A DNA stretch of 64,000 nt from Mycolicibacter sp. MU0102 (lineage in GTDB: Bacteria > Actinomycetota > Actinomycetes > Mycobacteriales > Mycobacteriaceae), in assembly GCF_963378105.1 (NCBI RefSeq), contig NZ_OY726398.1:1116001-1180000 (forward strand), given 5' to 3'. Shown piece after piece: positions 26,682 to 37,000 of the stretch. The translations under genes and the position numbers were made by a program. Within the stretch, counting starts at the first letter, position 1; each line of letters opens with the position of its first letter. The notes below the pieces were generated by a model, which had not been told where the DNA came from, did no database searches, and worked only from the letters and a program-made list of their open reading frames with translations.

Positions 26682-27770
26682 CTAACTGTCTGCGAGCAGC
26701 TCCTCGCCCGTCTCCTCGCTGGAGAACGCCGCCAGGTAAACGTCGATGGTGGTGACGATGATGATCATCAGCACCGGACCGATCACGATGCCCCAGAAGC
26801 CGAACATGGCGATCCCGGCGAAAACGGCCAGCAGCATCAGTGCGGAATTGAGCCGGGCGTCGCGCGGCACCAGCACCGGGCGCAGGAAGTTGTCGATGTT
26901 GGTCACCACGATCAGGTGGAAGAAGAACACGAACAGCCCACCGACGACATTGCCGAACAGCGCCATGCCGATGCCGAACGGCATGGTCACGATGCCCCCG
27001 CCGAGGGGAATCACCGACAGTGCGGTCAGCAGGATCGCGAAGATAAAGAACGCCTGGTGGAATCCGCCGATGTAGATGGAGGCGGCTCCGGCGACGCCTT
27101 GGCAGAACGCGATGACGAACTGGCCGCCGACGGTGCCGCGCACCATCGAGCCCATCTTGGCCAGGTAGAGATCGGTCACCTCGCCGCCGAGCGGGTTGAG
27201 CCGCCGGATCAGCGTGTGCAGTTCCTCGCGGTGGGTCAGCAGTGCCAGGAACACGTACAAGAAGATGATCGCCGAGGTGACCGCGCCGACCACGCCGCCG
27301 ACGGCGCCCTGCAACACGTGCAACAGCAGCTCGCCGCCCTTCTGCGCCACGTTGACCATCGCCCCGCGCAGCGATTCCATGGTCAGCTCGACGTGCACGA
27401 ACGGCACCTTGGCCAGCGTGCCGTTGATGAACTTCAGCACCTTGTCGCCCAGGGCGTTGGGGTCGGTGGCCTGCACCCATTCGGCAACCTCGCCCACGGT
27501 GCGAGAGATCTGCACGACGGCCAGAAAGACCGACAAACCGACCGGGACAATAACGGCGACCAAGGCGGCCAACAGGGTCCCGGTAGCCGCCAGACCGGTG
27601 GACACCTTGCTGTTGAGCCGCCGGAACAACGGGTTGAACAGGTAGGCGCCGACCGCGGCCACCACGATCAGCACGAAGTAGGTGCGCAGGAAATAGGCGC
27701 CGAACGCCAATGCGATCACGGTGAAGACCGCCAGCGCGCGTCGTTGGGTGGGAGTGAATTCGTGGTTCAT
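26682..27770 (-). CDS. AI-2E family (UPF0118) permease (Rv1101c-like)
   Basis: A 362-residue membrane protein of the AI-2E/TqsA/PerM family, with about eight helices. Characteristic blocks are RRLNSKV near the start, GFHQAFFIFAILLTAL, IPLGGGIVTMPFGI and the C-terminal FWGIVIGPVLM. Members export diverse solutes or act as ion/proton antiporters; signalling by autoinducer-2 is not established in mycobacteria. The ATG overlaps the stop of the epimerase gene upstream by four bases, implying translational coupling. Confidence 0.9.
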   Translation of the reverse strand: MNHEFTPTQRRALAVFTVIALAFGAYFLRTYFVLIVVAAVGAYLFNPLFRRLNSKVSTGLAATGTLLAALVAVIVPVGLSVFLAVVQISRTVGEVAEWVQATDPNALGDKVLKFINGTLAKVPFVHVELTMESLRGAMVNVAQKGGELLLHVLQGAVGGVVGAVTSAIIFLYVFLALLTHREELHTLIRRLNPLGGEVTDLYLAKMGSMVRGTVGGQFVIAFCQGVAGAASIYIGGFHQAFFIFAILLTALSVIPLGGGIVTMPFGIGMALFGNVVGGLFVFFFHLIVVTNIDNFLRPVLVPRDARLNSALMLLAVFAGIAMFGFWGIVIGPVLMIIIVTTIDVYLAAFSSEETGEELLADS

Positions 27771-28873
27771 GGGCGCGGGTCACTCCATCTGTCGGCGATG
27801 GCCTGCCACGGGTCGGCGAACCGGCGGCCGCTGCGGTAGTAGGGGGCGCGGGTGCGCAGTACGGCGCGGGCCAGGGGAGCGACGGCCCGCAGCAGGTAGC
27901 GCTGCGCGCCGGCGCGGGCCGCCGTCTCGGCCAACATGTCCGGCCAGGAGTGGTGCTGAAAACCCAGTGCCTCCTGGGCGCGCCTGGAGTCCATCCAGTC
28001 GGTGTTGAACCAGTCGTCGTCGCGATCGGGGTTACCCGGAAGGCCGGCGGGCAGGCCGTTGACCAGTCCCAACGCAGCGGCCATCGCCGGTGCGACGTCG
28101 CCCTGGACCTGGCGGTGCGAGTCATCGCCGCCGATCAGCAGGGTTTCTCCGATGACGGGGGCGGTGGTGGCGGCGACGAACGCGGATGCGACATCGCGGA
28201 CATCGACGGTCTGCAGTCTGCCGTCAGTGGGGAGCAGCTGCTCGAAATACAGGTTGTCGAGCTTCATGTAGGAGCCCGGGTCCACGGTGAGCACCCCGCC
28301 GAGCCGCAGGATCACCCAGTCCAGCGGGGAGGCGCGCACCAGCTTTTCGGCCTGCACTTTGTGGTCGCCGTAGACGTCCGCGGGATTGGTAGGGGTGTCG
28401 GCGGTCAGCACGCCGGGGACGGTGTGCGGGTTGCGTGAGCCGTAGACGGCGATGCTGGAGGCCTGCACGAATCGGGGCGGTTTAGCGAGGCTCGACGCAG
28501 GAGAGCCGAAGCTGGAACCGCCGGATGAACCCCGTGGTTCGGTTTGGGCGGCGGCGGCCGCCAGAAGGTGCCCGGTGGCCTCGACGTTGACCCGATGCGC
28601 CAGGTCGCGGCGCGTGTAGATGAACGGTGGGATCACCGCGGCCAGGTGGATGATCGCGGCCGGCCGGACAGTGCCGACCAGGGCGTCGACCGCCGCCGGA
28701 TCGGTCAGATCGGCGTAGCGCACCTGCACCGATGCCGGCAGTGCGGCGACCGCCTTGCGGTTGGCCGGGATGTCGAGGTCCGTCGCGACGACAGCGCGGC
28801 CATCGGCGGCCAACTGCCGCACCACCGCCGAACCGACCAGCCCGAACGCGCCGGTAACCAGGACCGTGTCCAT
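27767..28873 (-). CDS. NAD(P)-dependent epimerase/dehydratase, extended SDR
   Basis: A 368-residue extended short-chain dehydrogenase. The Rossmann motif GAFGLVGSAVV lies at 8-18, and VQASSIAVYGSRNP and YGDHKVQAEK supply the catalytic Ser and the YxxxK pair. The substrate is unknown, probably a nucleotide sugar or a modified lipid. It is coupled by an ATGA overlap to the following permease gene and is divergent from the LuxR gene across about 250 bases. Confidence 0.85.
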   Translation of the reverse strand: MDTVLVTGAFGLVGSAVVRQLAADGRAVVATDLDIPANRKAVAALPASVQVRYADLTDPAAVDALVGTVRPAAIIHLAAVIPPFIYTRRDLAHRVNVEATGHLLAAAAAQTEPRGSSGGSSFGSPASSLAKPPRFVQASSIAVYGSRNPHTVPGVLTADTPTNPADVYGDHKVQAEKLVRASPLDWVILRLGGVLTVDPGSYMKLDNLYFEQLLPTDGRLQTVDVRDVASAFVAATTAPVIGETLLIGGDDSHRQVQGDVAPAMAAALGLVNGLPAGLPGNPDRDDDWFNTDWMDSRRAQEALGFQHHSWPDMLAETAARAGAQRYLLRAVAPLARAVLRTRAPYYRSGRRFADPWQAIADRWSDPRP

Positions 28874-29121
28874 AAGACCCCTCGATTGGAAAGTGTTCTC
28901 GCGATTTTGCCGGGAAACCCGGGGCAGCGACCGATCTTCTGGGGAAACACCTCGCGGAGTGTCGCGTCGGGAAGGGCGCTGGCGGTCCGGGAACCGGTAT
29001 TGCCCCGGAGCGCCGATCGCCCGATAAGTAGCTGGTCAGGGTGGATAAGTCTATTCTTTTCCGGTCGGATGAAATTCCGGATTGGCGGCGTAGCTATGAG
29101 CGCGACAATCAGGGCGGGATC

Positions 29122-31731
29122 ATGCGTTTGTCGTGGCCTTTGACCGCCCGTCCGGCCGAGATGCGGACTTTCGAGAGCGCCCTCATGGCCTCGGATGTCG
29201 CCGGAATCGTTGTCCATGGTGCCTCGGGTGTGGGGAAAAGCCGGATTGCACGTGAGGCACTGTCGGCCGCCGAGTCGCGGGGCGGTGAAACGCGTTGGGC
29301 GGTAGGCACATCTGCGGCGCGCGCAATTCCGCTCGGCGCCTTCGCGGCGTGGACACCGCCGGGAGTTACTGACACGGTTCAGTTGTTGCGGGGGGTGATC
29401 GAGTCACTGGTGGCCGCCCCCGCTGGCGCCACAGTTGTGGTGGGCATCGATGACGCGCATCTGCTCGACGACATGTCGGCCTTCGTCGTGCACCAGATCG
29501 TGCAGCGGAACCTGGCGAAGGTGATTCTCACCGTACGTGACGGCGAGTCCATTCCCGCTGCGGTGCATGAGATTTGGACGTCTGGTCGGTTCGAACGGCT
29601 CGACCTGCAGCCGTTGTCGATCGAGGAGACCGCCACGCTGCTGTCGGCGGCTATGGCGGGACCGGTGGATTCTGATGCGGTTCAGCGGCTCTGGAAGCTG
29701 ACGCACGGCAACGTGTTGTATCTGCGTCACATCGTCGAGCAGGAGGTCGCCGACGGCCGGATCGCGCAACAGCGCGGCTACTGGCGGTGGATTGGGGCTC
29801 CGATCATGCCGCTCAGCCTGGTCGAGCTCATCGAATCTCGCTTCGGAACCCTGCCCGGGCCGATCAGCGATGTGATCGACACGCTGGCAGTCGGGGAGCC
29901 AATCGATCTGGCCGCCCTGACCCGGATCACCGATCCTGTCGCAGTCGAGCAGGCCGATACTCGCGGCCTGATCACGCTGGAGTCCATGGTCGGCGGTGTT
30001 CAAGTACGGGTTGCACATCCGCTCTACGGTGAAGTGCGCCGTGCCCGCGCGCCGGCCACCCGGCTACGGCGGTTGCGTGGAGTGGTGGCCGCTGAACTCG
30101 CCAAAGCCGATGATCGAGACGACGTCCAGGTGGTGGTGCGCCGCGCCACCCTGAGCCTCGACTCCGACCTCACCCCCGACGCCGATTTGCTGGTCGAGGC
30201 CGCTCGTGGCGCCGTCTGGCTGGCGGACTTGGCACTCGCCGAACGACTTGCCGGAGCGGCGATCCGCGGCGGTGGCGGGCCGGAGTCGAGTTTCGTTCGT
30301 GCACACGCATTGTCGTGGCTGGGCCGTGGTCGGGAGGCCGACAGTGTGCTCGCCGAGATCTCCGCCAGCGACTTGGCCGACGGCGAGCGGGCCCGGTTGG
30401 CGTTTCTGCGGGCCAGCAACATGCTCTGGGCGCTCGGTGAGCCCGCGCGGGCGAAGGAAATTATCGATGAGGCTTCGCGCACCGTGCCGCGGCAGGCTCG
30501 CAGTTACATCGATGCCTTCCTCACGGTGTACTGGTTTGCCGTGGACCGCCCGGATGCGGCGAGGCAGGCCGTCGAAGCGCTTGAGATGGAGGAGTTGCCC
30601 GCCGTTGTCGGCGCCGAGATCGCCTGGGTGCGTGCCGCCATCGCCGCGGACGCGGGGCGGACGGCCGAGGCCGTGGCCACCGCGGAGGCCGGGTATGGCG
30701 TCGCTGCCCGCTCTCTTGACGCTCCGCAGATGAGTTTCAACATCGCCGATGCACACATCGGCGCCTTGCTGATGGCGGGGCGGGTGGGCGAAGCCGTCGA
30801 GGCGGCCGAGCGGGTCAGACAGCAGGCCGCCCAGCTACCTGGGGCGGCGGGGTCACTCGGTGTCGCCGTCGCGGGCCTGGCGGCCCTGGGTGCGGGCCGC
30901 CTCGACGCCGCGTGCCGGCTGCTGGATCAGGCGGAAGCAGGATTGTCCGCCAGCCATGCCATCGGTTGGGGATACCGCTATCTCGTGCCTGGCATCACCG
31001 CGGCAGCCATGCGAGGTGCAATCGATGAGGCTGCCGCTGCCCTCGCCACGCTCGACAAGTCGCCACGTCCGTTCCGCTTGCTCGATTGCGACCGGAGCCT
31101 GGCCCGGGCGTGGGTGGTCGCAGGCCAGGGCGCACTCAGGGAGGCGATTGCCGTCGTGAGGTCGGCGGCCGAGGCAGCCGCGGCCAAAGGGCAATTCGCG
31201 GCGGAAGTGATCTGTCTGCAGACCGCCGCTCAGTTCGGGGATCGCACCGGCGCGGCCCGACTACGCGAGCTCGAAGATGTCGTCGAGGGGCCGCGGGTAG
31301 GCCTGGCAGCCCGCTTCGCCGCCGCGCTACACGACGGAGATGCCGCGGAAATGACCACGGTGTCGCTGGACTTCGAGCGTATGGGGGATCTGGTTGCCGC
31401 GGTCGATGCTGCCGCCCAGGCCGCGATCGAGTACCGCCGCCAAGACCTGCGGGGAACAGCGTTGGTTTGCTCGACCCGCGCCGCCGCCCTTGCCGAACAA
31501 TGCGGTGGCGCGAGCACCCCGGCGCTGCGCCAGGCCGCACAGCCCTTACCACTGACCGATCGCGAGCAAGAAATCGTGATGTTGATCAGCGCGGGATTGT
31601 CCAACCGGGAAATTGCCCAGCGACTGACCGTTTCGGTTCGCACTGTCGAAAGCCACATCTACCGGGCGATGTTGAAGACCGACACCAACTGCCGTGACGA
31701 ACTCGCAGCCTTGCGCCCCCTCCGCCGGTAG
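29122..31731 (+). CDS. Large LuxR-family ATP-binding regulator
   Basis: An 869-residue LAL/STAND-type regulator. An N-terminal ATPase domain has Walker A GASGVGKSR (residues 33-41) and the Walker B-like VVVGIDDAHLLDD. A long TPR-like helical middle follows, and the C-terminal LuxR helix-turn-helix (PLTDREQEIVMLISAGLSN, then REIAQRL and VRTVESHIYRAM). The ATG was chosen because MRLSWPLTARPAEM is the usual N-terminus of this mycobacterial group; a GTG at 29041 would add 27 residues. The signal is unknown. Downstream lie two copies of a palindrome and a secreted-hydrolase operon that it may control. Confidence 0.9.
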   Translation: MRLSWPLTARPAEMRTFESALMASDVAGIVVHGASGVGKSRIAREALSAAESRGGETRWAVGTSAARAIPLGAFAAWTPPGVTDTVQLLRGVIESLVAAPAGATVVVGIDDAHLLDDMSAFVVHQIVQRNLAKVILTVRDGESIPAAVHEIWTSGRFERLDLQPLSIEETATLLSAAMAGPVDSDAVQRLWKLTHGNVLYLRHIVEQEVADGRIAQQRGYWRWIGAPIMPLSLVELIESRFGTLPGPISDVIDTLAVGEPIDLAALTRITDPVAVEQADTRGLITLESMVGGVQVRVAHPLYGEVRRARAPATRLRRLRGVVAAELAKADDRDDVQVVVRRATLSLDSDLTPDADLLVEAARGAVWLADLALAERLAGAAIRGGGGPESSFVRAHALSWLGRGREADSVLAEISASDLADGERARLAFLRASNMLWALGEPARAKEIIDEASRTVPRQARSYIDAFLTVYWFAVDRPDAARQAVEALEMEELPAVVGAEIAWVRAAIAADAGRTAEAVATAEAGYGVAARSLDAPQMSFNIADAHIGALLMAGRVGEAVEAAERVRQQAAQLPGAAGSLGVAVAGLAALGAGRLDAACRLLDQAEAGLSASHAIGWGYRYLVPGITAAAMRGAIDEAAAALATLDKSPRPFRLLDCDRSLARAWVVAGQGALREAIAVVRSAAEAAAAKGQFAAEVICLQTAAQFGDRTGAARLRELEDVVEGPRVGLAARFAAALHDGDAAEMTTVSLDFERMGDLVAAVDAAAQAAIEYRRQDLRGTALVCSTRAAALAEQCGGASTPALRQAAQPLPLTDREQEIVMLISAGLSNREIAQRLTVSVRTVESHIYRAMLKTDTNCRDELAALRPLRR

Positions 31732-31743
31732 GTACGGAGACTG

Positions 31744-31759
31744 CAGTAGTGCACCACTG
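31744..31759. promoter_or_regulatory. Palindromic site 1, CAGTAGTGCACCACTG
   Basis: A near-perfect palindrome just after the luxR stop and about 75 bases before the next small gene. It shares its sequence with site 2 (12 of the first 13 bases from GCAGTAGT onward match apart from one central base). A likely dimer-binding operator. Confidence 0.6.
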
Positions 31760-31833
31760 AACTACACCAGCCCCATGCCCGTGATGATTGATATGGACGC
31801 ATCGATACCAGGCACTAAGCGGGGAGGGCTGAC

Positions 31834-32016
31834 ATGATTCCCCCACGATCGTGCGGTCACGATTGGGCCAAAGACGGCACCTTGCTGCGCGTTGACTGCG
31901 AACGCGGAATCGGCTGGGTCGCGACGCATTATGACCTCAACCTGCAAGTCATCCAGCTGTTCAGGGGCTCCGTTGAAGATGTGCACCAGACCGCATTGCG
32001 GTGGGCGCAGGCATAG
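31834..32016 (+). CDS. Small hypothetical protein
   Basis: A 60-residue protein (starts MIPPRSCGHDW, ends TALRWAQA). Support for it is the strong ribosome site GGGGAGGG at 31821-31828, five bases before the ATG, the high third-position GC and the operator-like palindrome upstream. No signal peptide or known domain. An antisense frame of 103 codons covers the same stretch but has no ribosome site. The gene is plausible, not certain. Confidence 0.45.
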   Translation: MIPPRSCGHDWAKDGTLLRVDCERGIGWVATHYDLNLQVIQLFRGSVEDVHQTALRWAQA

Positions 32017-32195
32017 GCGGTCAGCCTCGAATTCCTTGGGCGCTTTCCCGGATTCGGTGGCCCAAGTCGTCACCCATGCGGCTGACTAAGTCGTCGCCGA
32101 AGTAGATCGCTGCGTTGCGCGCAGCCGTTCGAGAGAATGGTCGTGCGGGTGCAGGGGATGGACTCGTTACTGCTCTGGTGCAACCGGGGGAGATT

Positions 32196-32213
32196 GCAGT
32201 AGTCCACTACTGC
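32196..32213. promoter_or_regulatory. Palindromic site 2, GCAGTAGTCCACTACTGC
   Basis: Perfect eight-base arms around CC, located about 65 bases before the small His-rich gene and its PE-PPE partner. Together with site 1 it defines the consensus GCAGTAGTNCACYACTG. The adjacent LuxR protein is the best candidate binder. Confidence 0.65.
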
Positions 32214-32275
32214 GTACTGCGTGTCGGAACAGAGTCACGATCGTCCGATCACAGTGCAGCAGAAAGAAGACCCCC

Positions 32276-32461
32276 ATGTCCACGTTGTCTGCGGTACACG
32301 CCCATCCGTTGCACGTGCCGCACCTCAAGCACCTTCATCCGATCGAAGCCATCGGGGCGATGTTCCACAGTGGAACTCGGCCGGAACGGCTCCACTATCC
32401 GCCGGACCTCAGCTCCTTTCTCGAGAACGCCGCGTTGGCACGAGAGATGCGCCGACTGTGA
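32276..32461 (+). CDS. His-rich 61-residue protein coupled to the PE-PPE gene
   Basis: A 61-residue protein with eight histidines, six of them between residues 8 and 21 (HAHPLHVPHLKHLHP), followed by an amphipathic helical C-terminus (SSFLENAALAREMRRL). Its TGA overlaps the GTG of the next gene (GTGA), a standard coupled junction. An AGAAAGAAG stretch lies a few bases upstream. The His cluster could bind metal. I know no homologue. It may act as a leader, chaperone or regulator of the secreted hydrolase. Confidence 0.6.
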   Translation: MSTLSAVHAHPLHVPHLKHLHPIEAIGAMFHSGTRPERLHYPPDLSSFLENAALAREMRRL

Positions 32462-34002
32462 CGGCGCGAAGGACGGTGAGGCGTGCACCGACTTTGCCGG
32501 TCGCCTTAACCGCCATAAGTACGGTGGTGTCCGGCACCAGCCTGATCGCCGTCCCCCCAGTGGCGTATTCATCCGCCCCGCAGGCCCGAGACATCCAACT
32601 CACCGGCGGCGGTACGGCATTGGTGTATGACGGTAGCGGTGGCCCGATGCTGCCGCCCCCGCAGTTTCTCGATGCGATCAACACGCTGTATCTGGAGCCC
32701 GGCGGCTTCACCGGCACGATGCAGGCCGCGCTGCTGCCCAACGAGCTCTATCCGATCACCGGTGTCAAGAGCATGGGATTCGGGGCGTCGGTGAGCCACG
32801 GACAACCGATCATGCTCTCCGACATCCAAAACCAGATCGCCGCCGGCGGGGTGACGTCGGATAATCCCCTCGTGGTTTTCGGCTACTCGCAGAGCGCCGC
32901 GGTGGCCTCGCAGATCATGCCGCAACTCCGCGACGCGGGTGTCCCCAGCGACCTGGTGCACTTCGTGCTGGTGGGCGATGTCAACAACCCCAACGGCGGC
33001 CTGTTGAACACCTTCGATTTTCCGGCCGGCAACAGCTGGGCCTTCACCGCCGCGAACTTCCCGTTCAGCCCCCCGACCCCGTCGGATCTGTATCCGACCG
33101 ACATCTACACCCTCGAATACGATGCCAGCGCCGACTTTCCGCACTACCCGCTCAATCTGTTGTCGGTCCTCAACGCTCTGATAGGAAACTTCACCCAGCA
33201 CTTCATCTATGCGAACCTCACCCCCGAGCAGATCGAAAGTGCGATTCTGCTGCCGGGATCCGAGGCGCTGTCCGGCGAAGGCCTCACCGACTACTACATG
33301 ATCCCGAGCGCGAGCCTGCCGTTGCTGATGCCGCTGCTGTTCCTCCCCGGGATCGGCCAGCCCCTGTATGACCTGCTGGAGCCTGTCACTCGGATCCTGG
33401 TGAACCTCGGCTACGGCAGCATCGACGAAGGATGGAATCAGGGGCCGGCGAATGTCCCCACGACGTTCGGGTTGTTCCCGCAGATCGACCTGGGCCAGCT
33501 TTCTACGGCATTGGGTAGCGGCTTGCAGCAGGGAATCACCGACGCCCTCAACGCCATTGCGAATCCGGTCAGCTATGAAGAGCAGCTCGCGCCCTGGCTG
33601 CCCTTCGCGGACTCGATCTACACCCACGGATTCGCTCCCGAGAACCCGACGTTTGACGATGTGATGGAGGGGATTCTCACGCTCGCGGGCTTCCCGGTTT
33701 CCGACGTGACGCTCAATTCACCGGTGGCCGACATCATCACCATGATCAACAGCACGCTGGCCTACGACTACTCGGCGCTGCTGCCCGCCGCCGACGCGGT
33801 CAGTGCGCTGTTCACCAGCCTCCCCGCATACGCCGCGAACATCTTTGTCGACCAGCTTCTAGCCGGTGACCTTCTTGACGCGATCGGGCTTCCGGTGGCG
33901 GCTTATTCCGGTCTGGTCCCGTTCGATCTGCTGCTCGGGGCTCCACCGGCACTGTTCGCGGCCATCGGCACCTTGGACAACTTCATGGAGCTGTTCTCGT
34001 AA
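32458..34002 (+). CDS. Secreted PE-PPE domain serine hydrolase
   Basis: A 514-residue protein with a basic N-terminus, a hydrophobic signal segment (LPVALTAISTVVSGTSLIAV) and a PE-PPE alpha/beta-hydrolase domain. The nucleophile elbow GYSQSA places Ser144. There is no PE or PPE secretion domain, so export is probably by Sec rather than ESX. Related mycobacterial proteins include the Chp acyltransferases of glycolipid synthesis, and other members are esterases; which applies here is unknown. The GTG start was preferred because it gives a clean signal peptide and overlaps the upstream stop by four bases. The end overlaps the convergent cyclase gene by 20 bases. Confidence 0.86.
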   Translation: MTARRTVRRAPTLPVALTAISTVVSGTSLIAVPPVAYSSAPQARDIQLTGGGTALVYDGSGGPMLPPPQFLDAINTLYLEPGGFTGTMQAALLPNELYPITGVKSMGFGASVSHGQPIMLSDIQNQIAAGGVTSDNPLVVFGYSQSAAVASQIMPQLRDAGVPSDLVHFVLVGDVNNPNGGLLNTFDFPAGNSWAFTAANFPFSPPTPSDLYPTDIYTLEYDASADFPHYPLNLLSVLNALIGNFTQHFIYANLTPEQIESAILLPGSEALSGEGLTDYYMIPSASLPLLMPLLFLPGIGQPLYDLLEPVTRILVNLGYGSIDEGWNQGPANVPTTFGLFPQIDLGQLSTALGSGLQQGITDALNAIANPVSYEEQLAPWLPFADSIYTHGFAPENPTFDDVMEGILTLAGFPVSDVTLNSPVADIITMINSTLAYDYSALLPAADAVSALFTSLPAYAANIFVDQLLAGDLLDAIGLPVAAYSGLVPFDLLLGAPPALFAAIGTLDNFMELFS

Positions 34003-37000
34003 GCTCCCTCGCCCAGTCGATATGACGTTCGAAGCCAAGCGATTCCGCCAGGACGCGATAGCGATTCACCGCTTCGGTGCCGGCCGCGACGTCACCGCGT
34101 GCCTTGCACAGCAGTGCAGTCAACCGCAGCATGACGATCTCGCACATCGCCGAACCTTGACCTGCCGGGAGGCTCGCCAGCCAGTGGATCGCCTCGTCGG
34201 CTTCGGTCAGGTCGCCCTCGGAGCCGCGCTCGGCCAGTGTCTCCACCAGGACGCCGGTGGCCCACATGCCGTAGAAGACATTTCCGGCACCGCGCAAGTC
34301 GTCGACCGCTTCGCGCATCGCGGTGATGGCGGCGTCGCGGTCGCCGCTGTGGGCCTTCTCCCGGGCGGCCCACACGTCGGTGACCGGGATGAGGAACAGG
34401 GCGCGCTTGCGCAGCCAGATATCGCGGCTCTGCAGGATCAATTCCAGCCCCCGATGACGGTCGGTTGCGTTGTCCCGATTGAGCAGCACGACACCGAGCG
34501 CATAGCCGGCCAGCCCGAGCGCGCGGTCGCTGCTGGCCTGTTGGGCAGATTGCACCGCCTCCTCGCAGGCGCGTTGCGCGGCGGCGCTGGGCCGAAGCAC
34601 CCCGTACTGCAACGCGAAACCGTAGGTCCAAGCGACGGTGCTGCCCAGGGTTTCCGCGTTGCTGCTTAGGGCCATCGCAACGGCATCGTGGAGGTCTTGC
34701 GGCCATCCGGGACGGCCCAGCCACCACCGGGAGCTGCCGCGCCATGCCAGTGCGATCGCAAGAGGTGAACCCACACCGAAGTTGGCGCCCTTGGCTGGGT
34801 CGCCCTCGGCCAGGTCGACGATGGTCTGCGACCACCGCAAGATCTCACCGAATTCACCGACACAGAGCCAGTTGACGAACGCCATGAACGCCAAGCCCAT
34901 GGTCGGGGAGCGATCGCCGATCGACTCGAACAGCGCCATCTGCTGGGATGCCAGCTTCGAGCCCTCACGTGAGTGGCCTGCGTAGAGCAGCTCGGTGGCC
35001 AGCGCGGTCATCCCGATGGCCAGCGACACCTGGTCCCCGGCCGCGTCGCACAACTCTTGCAGCTCCTCGAAGCGACTGCGGCTTTCCTGGACCTCTCGGG
35101 CTTGCCAGTCAGTGGCGCACAACATGGTTCGTGGGGCAATGCGCATTGACAAATATTCTGGGTCCACGGCCGGCAGCGCATCGGCGATACGGCGAGCCCG
35201 CTCCCAGCTGCCGCGAGCCGCGACCAGATCACGGTTGGTGGACCACGCCCCGGCGCGCATGTGCCAGGCATACGCCGCGTGCAGCTCACCCGCGGCCTGC
35301 AGGTGTTCGGCTATCAGCGCCGCGTTGTCCTCCAGCGAGCCGGGAGCACGTTCTTGAATCGCAGCGGCCAGCTTCCGGTGCCATTGAGCGCGATCGGACT
35401 TGAGCTGCGATTCGTAGACCACCGTGCGGATCAACGGATGCCGAAAGGCGTACTCGGCGCTCGCGGTGCGATCAATCTCATCGATAAGCTCCGCCTCGAG
35501 CAACTCGTCGAACACCGCATCGACGCCCAGTGCGGGCAACAGCTGCGCGCCGAAGCGTGCTCCGATCACCGAGGCCGCGTTCAGCGTTCGTTTGGCCCCG
35601 CTGCTGAGCTGATCGGTTCGCGCCTCAATGGCCGCCTGCACGGTGGGTGGCACGGTGACGTCCGCGGCCCTCGTGCGGCAGACGTAGCCGCCGTGTTCGC
35701 CGGCCAGCGTCCCGCGCTGGGCCAACTCCCGCACCATCTCCTCGGCGAAGAACGGATTTCCGGCGGCTCGCCCGGCGATGATCGCGGCCAGCTCACCGAC
35801 CGAAGGATCCGATCCCAACAGTTCGCCGGTCAGTGCCGCGATATCCGAATCATCCAGCGGGGCAAGGACTATTTTCTGTGCACCGGGTAGATGTGTCAGC
35901 GTGCCACGGTATTCGGGTCGGTAGGTGATCAGCACCAGCGATGGGGTGCGGGGGAGCACCGCCAAGAAGTCGGCGATCAGGGATTCGCTGACGGCATCGA
36001 TCCAGTGCGCATCCTCGATGATGAACAAGGTCGGTTCGGTACGGGTCAACGACGCCGAGTTGACCAGCGCTTTCAGCCGGCCGCGGCGGGTATCGGCGTC
36101 GATCTGGGGCAGCGGCACAGCAGGGTCGGCGATACCCAGCAGATCATCGAGCAGCAGCAGATCCTGCGCGTCGGCCTGCCCAAAGCGGTCTCGCACCCGT
36201 GCGCGGGCGTCCTCGCCGCGCCGATCATCCACACCGAGGCTCGCCCGCAGCAGCCTCGACACGGCCTGGAACGGGATGTCACCGGCATGCGACTCGCAGA
36301 ACGCCCACACCACCTTCACGCCGCGACCGGCCGCGGCCGCCGCGACCTCCCGGGCCATCCGGCTCTTCCCGATGCCCGGCGCCCCCACCACACTGGCCGC
36401 GCTGCCGTAACCGTGGATCGCGCGGTCCACCATCGCCGCTACGGTGGCCAGCTCCCCGTGCCGGCCGATCAAGATCGACTCCGCACGTCGGACCGCGCGA
36501 TGCCGCTCGGCCATGCCCAACAGGCGGCGGGCGGGCACGGGTTCGGAGGCGCCTTTGATCCGAACCAACTCGACATCACCCAGCGCAGCCATGCTCTCGA
36601 CTAACCCGGCTGTCGACATGCTCAGCATGATTCCGCCCGGCGGCGCGACTGACTCCATCCGCTGGGCCATACCGACTTGCTCACCCACCGCGGCGTAGCC
36701 GAACTGTCGTGAGCCGATCCCGCCGGCGATCACCTCACCGGAGTTCAGCCCGACCCGCAACCGCAGCTCGATACCGTCGCGCTCAGCGACCTCGACAGCA
36801 AGCCGCTTGGATTCCTCTTGAACACCCAACGCCGCCAGGCAGGCCCGCACAGCATGGTCTTCCACGGCAACCGGGGCGCCGAACACCGCCATGATCCCGT
36901 CGCCGGTCCACTGTGCGACCGTGCTGCCGTAGCGCTGTACCACCGCCGCGCAGCGGTCGGCGAGGTCGGCCATGATCTCGTGCAGCCGCTCGGCACCCAC

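Noticed and set aside
26452..28125. Open frame of 557 codons on the minus strand
   Set aside because: A shifted-frame shadow of the AI-2E permease and epimerase genes, with no conserved motif.
31762..32073. Antisense frame of 103 codons over the small gene at 31834
   Set aside because: No ribosome site, and the sense frame has GGGGAGGG at ideal spacing.
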